From: Deferribacteraceae bacterium
GTDB lineage: Bacteria; Chrysiogenota; Deferribacteres; Deferribacterales; JAISNW01
Length of the DNA: 37,936 nucleotides
Assembly: GCA_031256375.1 (NCBI GenBank)
Contig: JAIRQX010000099.1
Span: 1 to 37,936, forward strand
Reading direction: 5' to 3'
Below the pieces are notes generated by a model, which did not search any database, was not told where the DNA came from, and worked only from the letters and a program-made list of their open reading frames with translations. Position numbers and translations under genes: made by a program. Of this stretch, positions 16,644-23,921 are shown in pieces (position 1 is the stretch's first letter; each line of letters begins with the position of its first letter).

Positions 16644-17873
16644 CGGTCTTAATTTCAGCAGTATTACCAGCGCCGCTAACAAAATAATCCCCTCCAAAAA
16701 ATCTCCTGCCCCCGCGCTGCAACCTCCCGGACCGGAAGGTTTGCCGATCATATCCGATACGTTGTCGCTTTTATTGTCTACAATAGTTACCGGCTGAAGC
16801 AGGTCTCCGTTGACTATGGTTAACATATCGTAATCGTTCGCCTGCGGATATTTTTCGCACTGATGGTCTTTTCTGACATTTTTTACCAGATAAAGCGACA
16901 TCTGGTCTATATCCGGAATACAGTTGTAGCTTAAGCCCAATTCCTGAAGGTAGCCGTCGCGTATTATCTTCTTAAATGACGATATATCGGTGATGCTGTT
17001 TCGGTCAAGAGCAATAACAACCGGATACGGCAGTTTTCCTATAGGCGATGCGTCGCTGATATAATTTTGTGAAAGTTCAAGATGGGTGAGTTTTGTGAGA
17101 TTATCAACAAATTTAACGCTGCTTATGCGGTTATTTTTTGCGTATATTGCGGTAAGCTCTGTTGATTTTGTAAGCGGGGCGAGGTCTGTAAGCATATTAA
17201 CGTTAAAATTCACCATACGGAGACTTGTTATGTTATCTAGTATCATTATGGATGACAGCCGATTGTCTGCCATATGCAGGTATTGAAGTGAGTTCATTCT
17301 GTGGAGCGGGGTAATATCTGTGATTTTATTAGATTCCAGATTAAGAATGTACATATGGGTCAGGTTGTCAAGCGGAGTAATGTTAGTGATATATTCCGGA
17401 GCCTGTCTGTACAGGATAAGCGTTTGCAGATTAACAAGGTCGGCTAAAGGGCTCAGGTCGGTAATATGGTTTTCTGATAAATTCAGGTAGTATAGGTTTG
17501 GAAGTGATGTCAGCGGGGTGAGATTATCAATCTCGCTGCCGGGTATTTCAAGCCTTATAAGTTTTGTAAGGGATGAAAGAGGGGAAAGGTCAGATATTTT
17601 AGTCCCGTAATTGCCCATACTGATGGTCTCAAGATTAGGGAACTGTTCAATTCCTTCAAAACTTGAGACGGTCGGATCGTTACATCTGATATTTACTACT
17701 TTAACAGCATCTTCCTCATATATCGGATTCATGTATATATTGGGGATATTGTTGCGTATGCACTGCTCAAGCCTTGTTTTTTCAGGAAATGCGATTACTT
17801 TATGATCGTATGCGCCGCAGACGGATGCGGTTGTAAAAGATAAGATCAGCAAAGCAATTATTATCTTGTCCAT
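16626..17873 (-). CDS. Exported leucine-rich-repeat (internalin-like) protein with Cys-type sorting anchor
   Basis: A 415-residue protein. Residues 1-20 are a signal peptide ending CGA. Residues about 70-330 hold nine or ten leucine-rich repeats of about 22 residues with the internalin/SDS22 spacing (for example LTSLPNLYYLNLSENHITDL). The C-terminus has a GPGGCSAGAG motif with C385, a hydrophobic stretch and a basic tail, like the subtilase at 250-2184. It is likely surface-exposed and protein-binding; the partner is unknown. Its predicted -10 box lies so close that the mRNA may be leaderless, and no SD is visible. Confidence 0.87.
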   Translation of the reverse strand: MDKIIIALLILSFTTASVCGAYDHKVIAFPEKTRLEQCIRNNIPNIYMNPIYEEDAVKVVNIRCNDPTVSSFEGIEQFPNLETISMGNYGTKISDLSPLSSLTKLIRLEIPGSEIDNLTPLTSLPNLYYLNLSENHITDLSPLADLVNLQTLILYRQAPEYITNITPLDNLTHMYILNLESNKITDITPLHRMNSLQYLHMADNRLSSIMILDNITSLRMVNFNVNMLTDLAPLTKSTELTAIYAKNNRISSVKFVDNLTKLTHLELSQNYISDASPIGKLPYPVVIALDRNSITDISSFKKIIRDGYLQELGLSYNCIPDIDQMSLYLVKNVRKDHQCEKYPQANDYDMLTIVNGDLLQPVTIVDNKSDNVSDMIGKPSGPGGCSAGAGDFLEGIILLAALVILLKLRPLKPKA

Positions 17874-17879
17874 ACAAAA

Positions 17880-17910
17880 ATTATATCGGCAAAAAATTAT
17901 TTTACTTAAG
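17880..17910 (-). promoter_or_regulatory. Predicted promoter of the LRR gene (possibly leaderless)
   Basis: On the minus strand a perfect TATAAT occupies 17885-17880, with TTAAGT 18 nt upstream as a weak -35. The expected start falls at or within a base or two of the A of the LRR gene start codon (17873). Confidence 0.45.
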
Positions 17911-17935
17911 GAAATTTATAGCATTTTGGTGAATA

Positions 17936-18054
17936 TATAGCAGTTCCACTTGTCTTTGCGAGGAACAAAGTGACGAAGCAATCCAGAATGAACAATCTGG
18001 ATTGCCGCGCCTAAGGCGCGGCAATAATGGTCAATGTAAAGTGGAACAGCTATA
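17936..18054. mobile_element. MITE-like element with 16-bp terminal inverted repeats
   Basis: A 119-bp non-coding element with termini TATAGCAGTTCCACTT (17936-17951) and AAGTGGAACAGCTATA (18039-18054), inverted with one mismatch. Inside are two strong palindromes. One is GCAATCCAGA/TCTGGATTGC around an 8-nt loop. The other is an 11-bp perfect stem, ATTGCCGCGCC (18001-18011) paired with 18015-18025 around TAA. The ends begin and finish with TA, which would fit an IS630/mariner-type insertion, but no transposase is present in the window. Related copies lie at 1-119, 175-245 and 22681-22778. It occupies the 17874-18231 spacer together with the promoter of the next operon. Confidence 0.8.
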
Positions 18055-18161
18055 GCTCAAATAATTTCTCCATTTTCATAGAATTTTTACAACATCTCTT
18101 TCTTTGTTCTGAAACCGCTGCCATGACCGTGCGTTTTTCCTCTTTTATCGCTGGTTTTATA

Positions 18162-18190
18162 TTGAATAAAACGGTTGAATATGTTAATAT
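18162..18190 (+). promoter_or_regulatory. Predicted sigma-70 promoter for the lipoprotein-ddh-ftsB-xseA operon
   Basis: TTGAAT (18162-18167) and TAATAT (18185-18190) with 17-nt spacing, about 41 nt before the lipoprotein start codon. Confidence 0.5.
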
Positions 18191-18231
18191 GATTTACTTG
18201 GAGACTTATATGGTTAAAAAGGTATAGTTTA

Positions 18232-18861
18232 ATGAAATTTTTATTAGTTGCGGCGATAGCTGTGTTTATTGCGGGCTGCGCACCGCAGATACAATACCCT
18301 GATATGACCCTTAATACTTTGCAGGACAGCGCCTACCCCTGCCTGAAAATTGTTTTTACCGATATCGTAAGGCTTAAAGATATGAATTTTGTCACAAAAG
18401 ACAACGAGTCTATTCTGCTTTATAATATTGCGATAAATTCCAAGCCGTATTACGAGTTTTCCGTAGTTAAGCGGCATACATCTTCAGTCAGCGCTGAGTG
18501 GAGCCTTGTCGCTATATCAGATCAATATGACAGTAACGTAAAATTTTATGAAATTCCCCCGTCAGACATATATTTTGACAGATCTGCCGCGGTGGCGCTT
18601 ATTGAGCGGGACAGGCAGATTTATTTGCGCGGCATTATGGGGGAATATACTACGCCGGACACACTTTATATGATAATATCCGACAGGATTGTGCAAAAAG
18701 ATTCCTATCTGCACCTTTTTTCAGTTGAAAAATGGCGCAACTCTTCAGCCGGAAAACGGATAATAGCGGATATGACGGAACTGGTAGATTGGTATTATAA
18801 TCATACGGAAGTTGTTAGTTGTAATATGCCTACTAGATCAGATAAAGCATGGTGGAAATAA
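18232..18861 (+). CDS. Hypothetical lipoprotein
   Basis: A 209-residue protein with a lipoprotein signal peptide, MKFLLVAAIAVFIAGC; Cys16 is the expected lipidation site. The mature part has no recognised domain. It contains mixed beta/alpha sequence with several Tyr/Asp-rich stretches. The stop codon abuts the ATG of ddh with no gap, so it is the first gene of a tightly packed operon. A link with envelope synthesis is suggested only by that context (ddh, ftsB-like). SD AAGG lies about 9 nt upstream. Confidence 0.7.
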   Translation: MKFLLVAAIAVFIAGCAPQIQYPDMTLNTLQDSAYPCLKIVFTDIVRLKDMNFVTKDNESILLYNIAINSKPYYEFSVVKRHTSSVSAEWSLVAISDQYDSNVKFYEIPPSDIYFDRSAAVALIERDRQIYLRGIMGEYTTPDTLYMIISDRIVQKDSYLHLFSVEKWRNSSAGKRIIADMTELVDWYYNHTEVVSCNMPTRSDKAWWK

Positions 18862-19788
18862 ATGAATAAAATTAAACTCGCCGTAAAGGGGTTGGGTAAT
18901 CTGGGCAAATTTGTTATTGAATTTGCGGAAAAAATGCCTGATATGGAATGTGTGGGCGTATTACGCAGAAAAAGCTCACTTGGCGCTAAGATATATGATC
19001 TGAGAGGCGTCCCCGATTTTGACGGTATAGAATCTCTTGAGGAGAAAACAGGCAACAGACCTGATGTTATAATATTATGCAACCCATCGAGAAATACCCC
19101 GGAAAATGTGTCTGAATACCTTACAAAAGGCTATAACACTGTAGATAGTTTTGATATACATACGGATATTGTAACAGTTATGGACAAACTTCAGCCGCTT
19201 GCCATAAATAACGGTAAAACTTCATTAATTGGGGCGGGCTGGGATCCCGGAACAGATTCCGTCATACGCGCTTATCTTGAAGCTATGGCGCCCACTGGTA
19301 CGACGTTTACTAATTTTGGCAGGGGACGGTCAATGGGGCATTCCGCGGCTGCTAAAGCTATCACCGGCGTGGAAGATGCCATATCCATTACCATACCTAT
19401 GGGCGGGGGCAGACATTCACGTCTTGTATATGTTGCGCTGAAAAAGGGGGAAGATCTCAGGACTGTTACCGAAAGGATAAAATCGGATAATTACTTTTCG
19501 CATGATCCTTTGCAGGTGGTTCAGGTGTCTGACTGTACCGAGCTTGATTTTGTCGCTGATTCTTCTCACGGGGTTCTCATTGAGCGTATTGGCGGGGCTG
19601 CTTCGGTTTCTAACCAGAGTTTTAAATTTGAAATGCGTATAAACAACCCTGCGCTGACGGCGCAAATATTACTTTCATGCGCGCGCGCGGCTGTCAAAAT
19701 GCCCGCGGGGGTATTTACAATAATCGATATCCCCCCCATATATCTGTTGCCCGGAGACAGGGCGGAACTTATTAAAAGGCTTGTATGA
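18862..19788 (+). CDS. ddh: meso-Diaminopimelate dehydrogenase
   Basis: A 308-residue NADP-dependent enzyme that aminates L-2-amino-6-oxopimelate to meso-diaminopimelate in one step, bypassing the DapD/C/E/F branch for lysine and peptidoglycan. Features: N-terminal Rossmann fold (VKGLGNLGKFVIEF), GWDPGTDSVIRAYLEA, RGRSMGHSAAAKAI and the C-terminal PPIYLLPGDRAELIKRLV. Length is typical (around 300-330). It starts directly after the lipoprotein stop and overlaps the FtsB-like gene by 4 nt. Confidence 0.93.
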   Translation: MNKIKLAVKGLGNLGKFVIEFAEKMPDMECVGVLRRKSSLGAKIYDLRGVPDFDGIESLEEKTGNRPDVIILCNPSRNTPENVSEYLTKGYNTVDSFDIHTDIVTVMDKLQPLAINNGKTSLIGAGWDPGTDSVIRAYLEAMAPTGTTFTNFGRGRSMGHSAAAKAITGVEDAISITIPMGGGRHSRLVYVALKKGEDLRTVTERIKSDNYFSHDPLQVVQVSDCTELDFVADSSHGVLIERIGGAASVSNQSFKFEMRINNPALTAQILLSCARAAVKMPAGVFTIIDIPPIYLLPGDRAELIKRLV

Positions 19789-20078
19789 CAATGAAAAGTA
19801 CACTTATTTATATTATTATAATCGTATTTCTTCTGTTTTATATGATATTCGGTCATAACGGTTTGCTTAAATATAAAGAGATGTTGCATATTCAGAAAGA
19901 GTATCAGCAGATGATTGAGAATATGGAAGAAAAGATTGTTTTTTTGGAATGGGAACTGGATCTTATGAAAAACAATAAAGATTATATGGATTATCTAATC
20001 CGCCGTGATACAATATTACAGATGCCCGGAGAGGATCAGTATATAATACGCGATAATGCAACAGTACCAAGTAAGTGA
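19785..20078 (+). CDS. FtsB/DivIC-like septum formation initiator
   Basis: A 97-residue bitopic protein. A short cytoplasmic N-terminus is followed by one transmembrane helix (about 7-24), a GHNGLL motif, and a coiled coil (about 30-60, EYQQMIENMEEKIVFLEWEL). The family-typical tail comes next: LKxNxxYMDYLIRRDTILQMPGEDQYII. FtsB-type proteins bind FtsL and FtsQ in the divisome. The assignment rests on this pattern. The gene overlaps ddh by 4 nt and xseA by 23 nt. Confidence 0.78.
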   Translation: MTMKSTLIYIIIIVFLLFYMIFGHNGLLKYKEMLHIQKEYQQMIENMEEKIVFLEWELDLMKNNKDYMDYLIRRDTILQMPGEDQYIIRDNATVPSK

Positions 20079-21387
20079 GCTTACAGATCAAATAAAAAAA
20101 CTAATAGATAATACCTTTCAGGGAAACATTATGGTGCATGGAGAGGTAACGGAAAGCTCTAAATCATCATCAGGGCACCTTTACTTCTCTCTCAGGGATG
20201 ATGGGGCAAAGCTGAAATGCGCTTACTTCAGACAGACGATCCTTTACGGCGCATTTATTCCGAAAAATGGCGATAAAGTCAGTGTTATAGGGGAATTGCG
20301 ACTGTATAAACCGGAAGGTTACTACTCCCTTTCAGTCCGAAAAGTTATATACAACGCCGAAGGTGATTTCTGGCGGAAATTTGAAGAGACGAAGAAGAAA
20401 CTTTCTGCTCTGGGTATGTTTGACAGCGCCACAAAGCGCAGTATTCCAGCATTTCCCAGAAGAGTTGCACTTCTGACATCGGCAACGGGGGCGGCGGTAA
20501 AAGACTTTATTATCACATCAAAAAATGCGGGGATGTTTTTTGATATAGATTTGTGGTCAATTCCTGTACAGGGGAAGGATGCCACGGTGCAGATTGTGAA
20601 AGCTATTACTCAGGCAGGGAAAAGAACTGATCTGTATGATGTATTGGTGCTGACCAGAGGGGGGGGATCTCTTGAAGATTTGTCTGTGTTTAATGAGGAA
20701 TCGGTGGCGGTTGCCTTAAAAAAATCAGATGTACCGACTATTTCTGCTATAGGACACGAGCAGGATATAACAATATGCGATTTTACCGCTGACGAAAGGG
20801 TGGCAACGCCCACTGCTGCGGCTGAAAGATTATCCCGTACGCCTAAAGAGACCAAAACAAATATTCGCGTATTAGAAAATAGGTTATCAACATTGTTGCG
20901 TTGGCAGAGGGAAAGCGCTATTTTAAAACTAGATAAATTGCAGGCAAAATTACAGGCGTCCGGTGCGCCGGTTTTAATTAACGGAGCAAAATTCCGTTTG
21001 CAGAAAGCTCAGTTAGGGCTTCTTGCCGGGTTACGCGCACTCTCTGCCGGTTACAGGATACGGGTTGAAAGATTAAACAGCTCTGTCGCAAACTTATCAC
21101 CGTTATCTCGCGTTGCCAAATTCCGCCATAAGGTGGATTTTTTTCAATCTGAGCTGATTAAGCATACCCGTTGCGCGCTGACTGAGGATATGCACAGATT
21201 GGAGCTGCTTAACCAGCGCCTTGTGCTGACAGATCCGGAAAGGCTGCTTGAAATGGGGTACTCTCTTGTGATGCATGATTGTAATATAGTAACATCAACT
21301 ATGGATGTGCATCTTGATGATGAGTTGGAAATAAAGATGAAAGGCGGCAGGGTAGAGGCGTTTGTCACCGGAATAAAAAAATACTGA
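20056..21387 (+). CDS. xseA: Exodeoxyribonuclease VII large subunit
   Basis: A 443-residue nuclease subunit of normal length. The N-terminal OB-fold carries VHGEVTESSKSSSGHLYFSL. The catalytic core has TSATGAAVKDF, LTRGGGSLEDLSVFNEE, ISAIGHEQDITICDFTAD and VATPTAAAE. The C-terminal part is a helical, coiled-coil region that in the family binds XseB. The small subunit gene xseB is not adjacent in this window. The start overlaps the 3' end of the ftsB-like gene by 23 nt. Confidence 0.96.
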   Translation: MQQYQVSELTDQIKKLIDNTFQGNIMVHGEVTESSKSSSGHLYFSLRDDGAKLKCAYFRQTILYGAFIPKNGDKVSVIGELRLYKPEGYYSLSVRKVIYNAEGDFWRKFEETKKKLSALGMFDSATKRSIPAFPRRVALLTSATGAAVKDFIITSKNAGMFFDIDLWSIPVQGKDATVQIVKAITQAGKRTDLYDVLVLTRGGGSLEDLSVFNEESVAVALKKSDVPTISAIGHEQDITICDFTADERVATPTAAAERLSRTPKETKTNIRVLENRLSTLLRWQRESAILKLDKLQAKLQASGAPVLINGAKFRLQKAQLGLLAGLRALSAGYRIRVERLNSSVANLSPLSRVAKFRHKVDFFQSELIKHTRCALTEDMHRLELLNQRLVLTDPERLLEMGYSLVMHDCNIVTSTMDVHLDDELEIKMKGGRVEAFVTGIKKY

Positions 21388-21486
21388 AAAAAATCCCGAT
21401 AAACGCGGAACGCCGGGATGGTCGTCCTTATAAAAGCTGTAAAGCGGATGTTACGAAAGAAAAATAAATTGGAGAGAGCTATAACA

Positions 21487-21960
21487 ATGGACAGAATCCC
21501 TATAACAACACAAGGTTTTGAAAAATTAAAGGGTGAGCTTGAGAAGCTAAAAACTATTGACAGAAAAGAGATTATTGAAGCAATACAGGAAGCGCGCAGT
21601 CACGGCGATCTAAGTGAAAATGCTGAATATGACGCGGCTAAAGAGCGTCAGGGATTGATAGAAGCGCGCATTGCTGAGTTAGAATCAAAAATACCGCGGT
21701 TTGATATAATAAATACTGCTGGGATGAGCGGAGAGAAGATAATGTTCGGCGCAACAGTAGAGCTTGAAAATATTGATAACGGCGAAAAACGTAAATATAC
21801 CATAGTAGGTCCTGACGAAGCTGATATTTCATTGGGAAGGGTGTCAATTCTGTCACCGCTGGCGCGCGCCATTATAGGCAAAAAAGCCGGTAATGACGTT
21901 GTGGTGCAGGCGCCGGGAGGTGAAATTGAATATGAAATAGTGAGAGTATCCTTTAATTAA
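21487..21960 (+). CDS. greA: Transcription elongation factor GreA
   Basis: A 157-residue protein, from ATG 21487, chosen because the SD GGAGAG lies upstream and because the GreA N-terminus (DRIPITTQGFEKLKGELE) starts there. The coiled-coil domain has the family block ARSHGDLSENAEYDAAKERQ, with the acidic tip that reaches the polymerase active site. The C-terminal FKBP-like domain carries the SPLARAIIGKKAGNDV motif. It rescues backtracked RNA polymerase by transcript cleavage. A 99-bp gap separates it from xseA; pgsA follows after 12 bp. Confidence 0.97.
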   Translation: MDRIPITTQGFEKLKGELEKLKTIDRKEIIEAIQEARSHGDLSENAEYDAAKERQGLIEARIAELESKIPRFDIINTAGMSGEKIMFGATVELENIDNGEKRKYTIVGPDEADISLGRVSILSPLARAIIGKKAGNDVVVQAPGGEIEYEIVRVSFN

Positions 21961-21972
21961 GGGGGAAATTCA

Positions 21973-22590
21973 GTGCTAAACACACCAAATGTGATTACTA
22001 TTTTAAGAGTTCTTTTTGTCCCTGCCTATCTTTGGGCAATTTATGCGCATTTTTCTTATGCAAACCAATTAGCTTGTCTGTTTTTTATAATAGCGGGGCT
22101 TACGGATTTATTGGATGGTTTTATAGCGAGGAAATACGGGCTGGTAACAACACTTGGTAAAATTATAGACCCTGTTGCGGATAAAATTGTGGTGTATGCG
22201 GCAATGGTAGCGCTTGTATCTTTACAGCGCCTGAGCGGATGGATAGTAATTTTGATGTTGTTCAGGGATTTTTCAGTCGGGGCTTTACGGGATGCGGCGG
22301 CACAGCGGGGAACTATAATTGCCGCAGGTTTCTGGGGCAAGATAAAAACTGTGTTTCAGATGGTTTCATTAGGTTTTCTTATATTTTATGACAGCCTTAT
22401 TTTTTTACCTCTTTCAGCTTTCGGATTATATCCGGGAGACGACAGATTGTCTATTCCCGCAGATTACACCGCAACGCCGACTTTTTTGATCGGTATGGTT
22501 CTGATGTATATTGCGCTTGCGGCGTCAATTTTTTCATGTGTTATTTACTTTAAGCAATATTACAAAATAATTATAAATGGGGAACAGTAA
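21973..22590 (+). CDS. pgsA: CDP-diacylglycerol--glycerol-3-phosphate 3-phosphatidyltransferase
   Basis: A 205-residue polytopic membrane enzyme of the CDP-alcohol phosphotransferase family. The signature is complete: D45-x2-D48-G49-x2-A52-R53-x8-G62-x3-D66-x3-D70. It makes phosphatidylglycerol phosphate, the committed step to phosphatidylglycerol and cardiolipin. The N-terminus NTPNVITILRVLFVP is typical of PgsA. The start codon is GTG with GGGGG/GGAAA upstream. Last gene of the run beginning at 18232. Confidence 0.93.
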   Translation: MLNTPNVITILRVLFVPAYLWAIYAHFSYANQLACLFFIIAGLTDLLDGFIARKYGLVTTLGKIIDPVADKIVVYAAMVALVSLQRLSGWIVILMLFRDFSVGALRDAAAQRGTIIAAGFWGKIKTVFQMVSLGFLIFYDSLIFLPLSAFGLYPGDDRLSIPADYTATPTFLIGMVLMYIALAASIFSCVIYFKQYYKIIINGEQ

Positions 22591-22680
22591 CCTTTAAATA
22601 CACATTTTCAGACGCTTTGCTGCACAATATGCTACATTAGTGACCTACTTCTTATATCCCGCATATAATAAGCGCTTTTT

Positions 22681-22778
22681 TACAGCAGTTCAACTCGTCA
22701 TTGCGAGGAACATCGTGACGAAGCAATCCATGCAGGTAAAAGCTCTAACTGGATTGCAACGCTTGGCTCGCAAAGACG
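22681..22778 (+). repeat. Dispersed palindromic repeat, copy C (loop inverted relative to A1)
   Basis: Begins TACAGCAGTTCAACT, a decayed form of the terminal repeat. It continues CGTCATTGCGAGGAAC and GTGACGAAGCAATCCA, and ends CTCGCAAAGACG (22767-22778). The 35-bp hairpin 22723-22757 (arms GCAATCCA/TGGATTGC) is identical, in the same plus-strand orientation, to 43-77, although the flanks of the two copies run in opposite directions. The remainder of the 22591-22822 spacer shows no gene. Confidence 0.75.
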
Positions 22779-22822
22779 AAAAATGAAACTATTGTATTGA
22801 TTGCAAGTCGGTATGAAAAAAA

Positions 22823-23917
22823 TTATACAAAATTACCGTTATTATAAATAATTTTCCCGTCAATTTCGGCTGAACCGCCGTCTTTCATATCTTTTATCAG
22901 ATCCCAGTGCAGGGCTGATCTGTTTTTACCGCCGGTTTCCGGATATGAGGCGCCAACCGCAATATGTATAGTCTGTCCGATCTTTTCATCAAAGAGTATA
23001 TTTTTACTCTCTTTCTTTATATTATCGTTCAAACCGAACGCGATTTCGCCTGCAAATCGTGCGCCTTCATCAGTATCCAGCATTTTCAGCAAGAAATCGT
23101 TGCCTTTTTCAGCGTGGGCTTCAACCACTTTCCCTTCGCTGAAACGCAGCGTTACTCCACGGGCTTCAACTCCGTTGTAGTTTGTAGGTATATCAAAATA
23201 TATCTGTCCTTCTGCGCTGTTTTCCACAGGGCTTGTAAATACCTCTCCGTCAGGCATATTGCGCTGACCGCAGCAGCTTTTCCATTTACGACCTTCCACA
23301 TTCATAGTAAGGTCCGTATTTTTGCCACGGATACGGATTGTTTTGCTTCCGGTAAGAAGCTTAACTATATCCGCTTGAAATTTGTCAACCTCAAGCCAAG
23401 CGGCTACAGGGTCTCTTTCATTTAGTTTACAGGCATTGTAGACGAAAAAAGAGTAATCCTCATACGACATCTCTGCATCCTGCGCCATAGCGGGAGTTGG
23501 ATACGGAGCGATAACCCAGACAAACTCACCTTTATCTTCACGGTCTAACATTATATCTCTCAGGTTGCCGCGCACTTTTTGATTTATGGCGATTTTATAT
23601 GAGTCTGCCCCGGTAAGTTGTTTAGAGTTGACTGTGGAGTCAATCGCAATTTGCGCGGTAACTGTTTCCGCCAGTAATTTGTCCGCTTCCGGTATATATG
23701 AGAAGTGATGATCCTGCCCGTATTTAAAAAATATGGCGCTCTGCTCAGAAAAAGAGATTCTGACGAGAGGATGAGCGCCTCTGAGCAAAATTTCCCTAAA
23801 ACACGCTTTTATCAGTGACTCAGCACAAGATTCGCCGCGTATAATTACAAGATCGTCTTTTTTTATCTTTAAACTGTAATCACATAAAAGTTGAGCCAGT
23901 TTTTTTTCATAACTCAT
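22823..23917 (-). CDS. M29-family metalloaminopeptidase
   Basis: A 364-residue protein matching thermophilic aminopeptidase T/PepS (MEROPS M29). The N-terminal domain begins KKLAQLLCDYSLKIKKDDLVIIRG. The C-terminal metal-binding domain carries NMPDGEVFTSPVENSAEG, HIAVGASYPETGGKNRSALHWDLI and the flanking Glu/His/Asp residues expected to bind two metal ions. It releases N-terminal amino acids in the cytoplasm. The gene follows rpoD by 4 bp and is probably cotranscribed with it. No independent SD is evident. Confidence 0.9.
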   Translation of the reverse strand: MSYEKKLAQLLCDYSLKIKKDDLVIIRGESCAESLIKACFREILLRGAHPLVRISFSEQSAIFFKYGQDHHFSYIPEADKLLAETVTAQIAIDSTVNSKQLTGADSYKIAINQKVRGNLRDIMLDREDKGEFVWVIAPYPTPAMAQDAEMSYEDYSFFVYNACKLNERDPVAAWLEVDKFQADIVKLLTGSKTIRIRGKNTDLTMNVEGRKWKSCCGQRNMPDGEVFTSPVENSAEGQIYFDIPTNYNGVEARGVTLRFSEGKVVEAHAEKGNDFLLKMLDTDEGARFAGEIAFGLNDNIKKESKNILFDEKIGQTIHIAVGASYPETGGKNRSALHWDLIKDMKDGGSAEIDGKIIYNNGNFV

Positions 23918-23921
23918 AATT

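Noticed and set aside
18197-18227. Tiny ORF (MVKKV) with GGAG just before the lipoprotein, similar to the 6340 leader.
   Set aside because: Only five codons, and the lipoprotein has its own acceptable SD inside that sequence, so coupling is not needed.
18027-18227. A 66-codon plus-strand ORF starting inside the MITE.
   Set aside because: Its first part is the element terminus, it has no SD, and it runs through the predicted promoter of the lipoprotein operon.
21393-21419. ATCCCG/CGGGAT inverted arms between xseA and greA, considered as a terminator.
   Set aside because: The stem is only 6 bp with a 15-nt loop and no T-run follows.
22591-22680. Spacer after pgsA checked for a tRNA, small RNA or terminator.
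   Set aside because: No cloverleaf, no strong hairpin and no T-run; only AT-rich sequence before repeat copy C.
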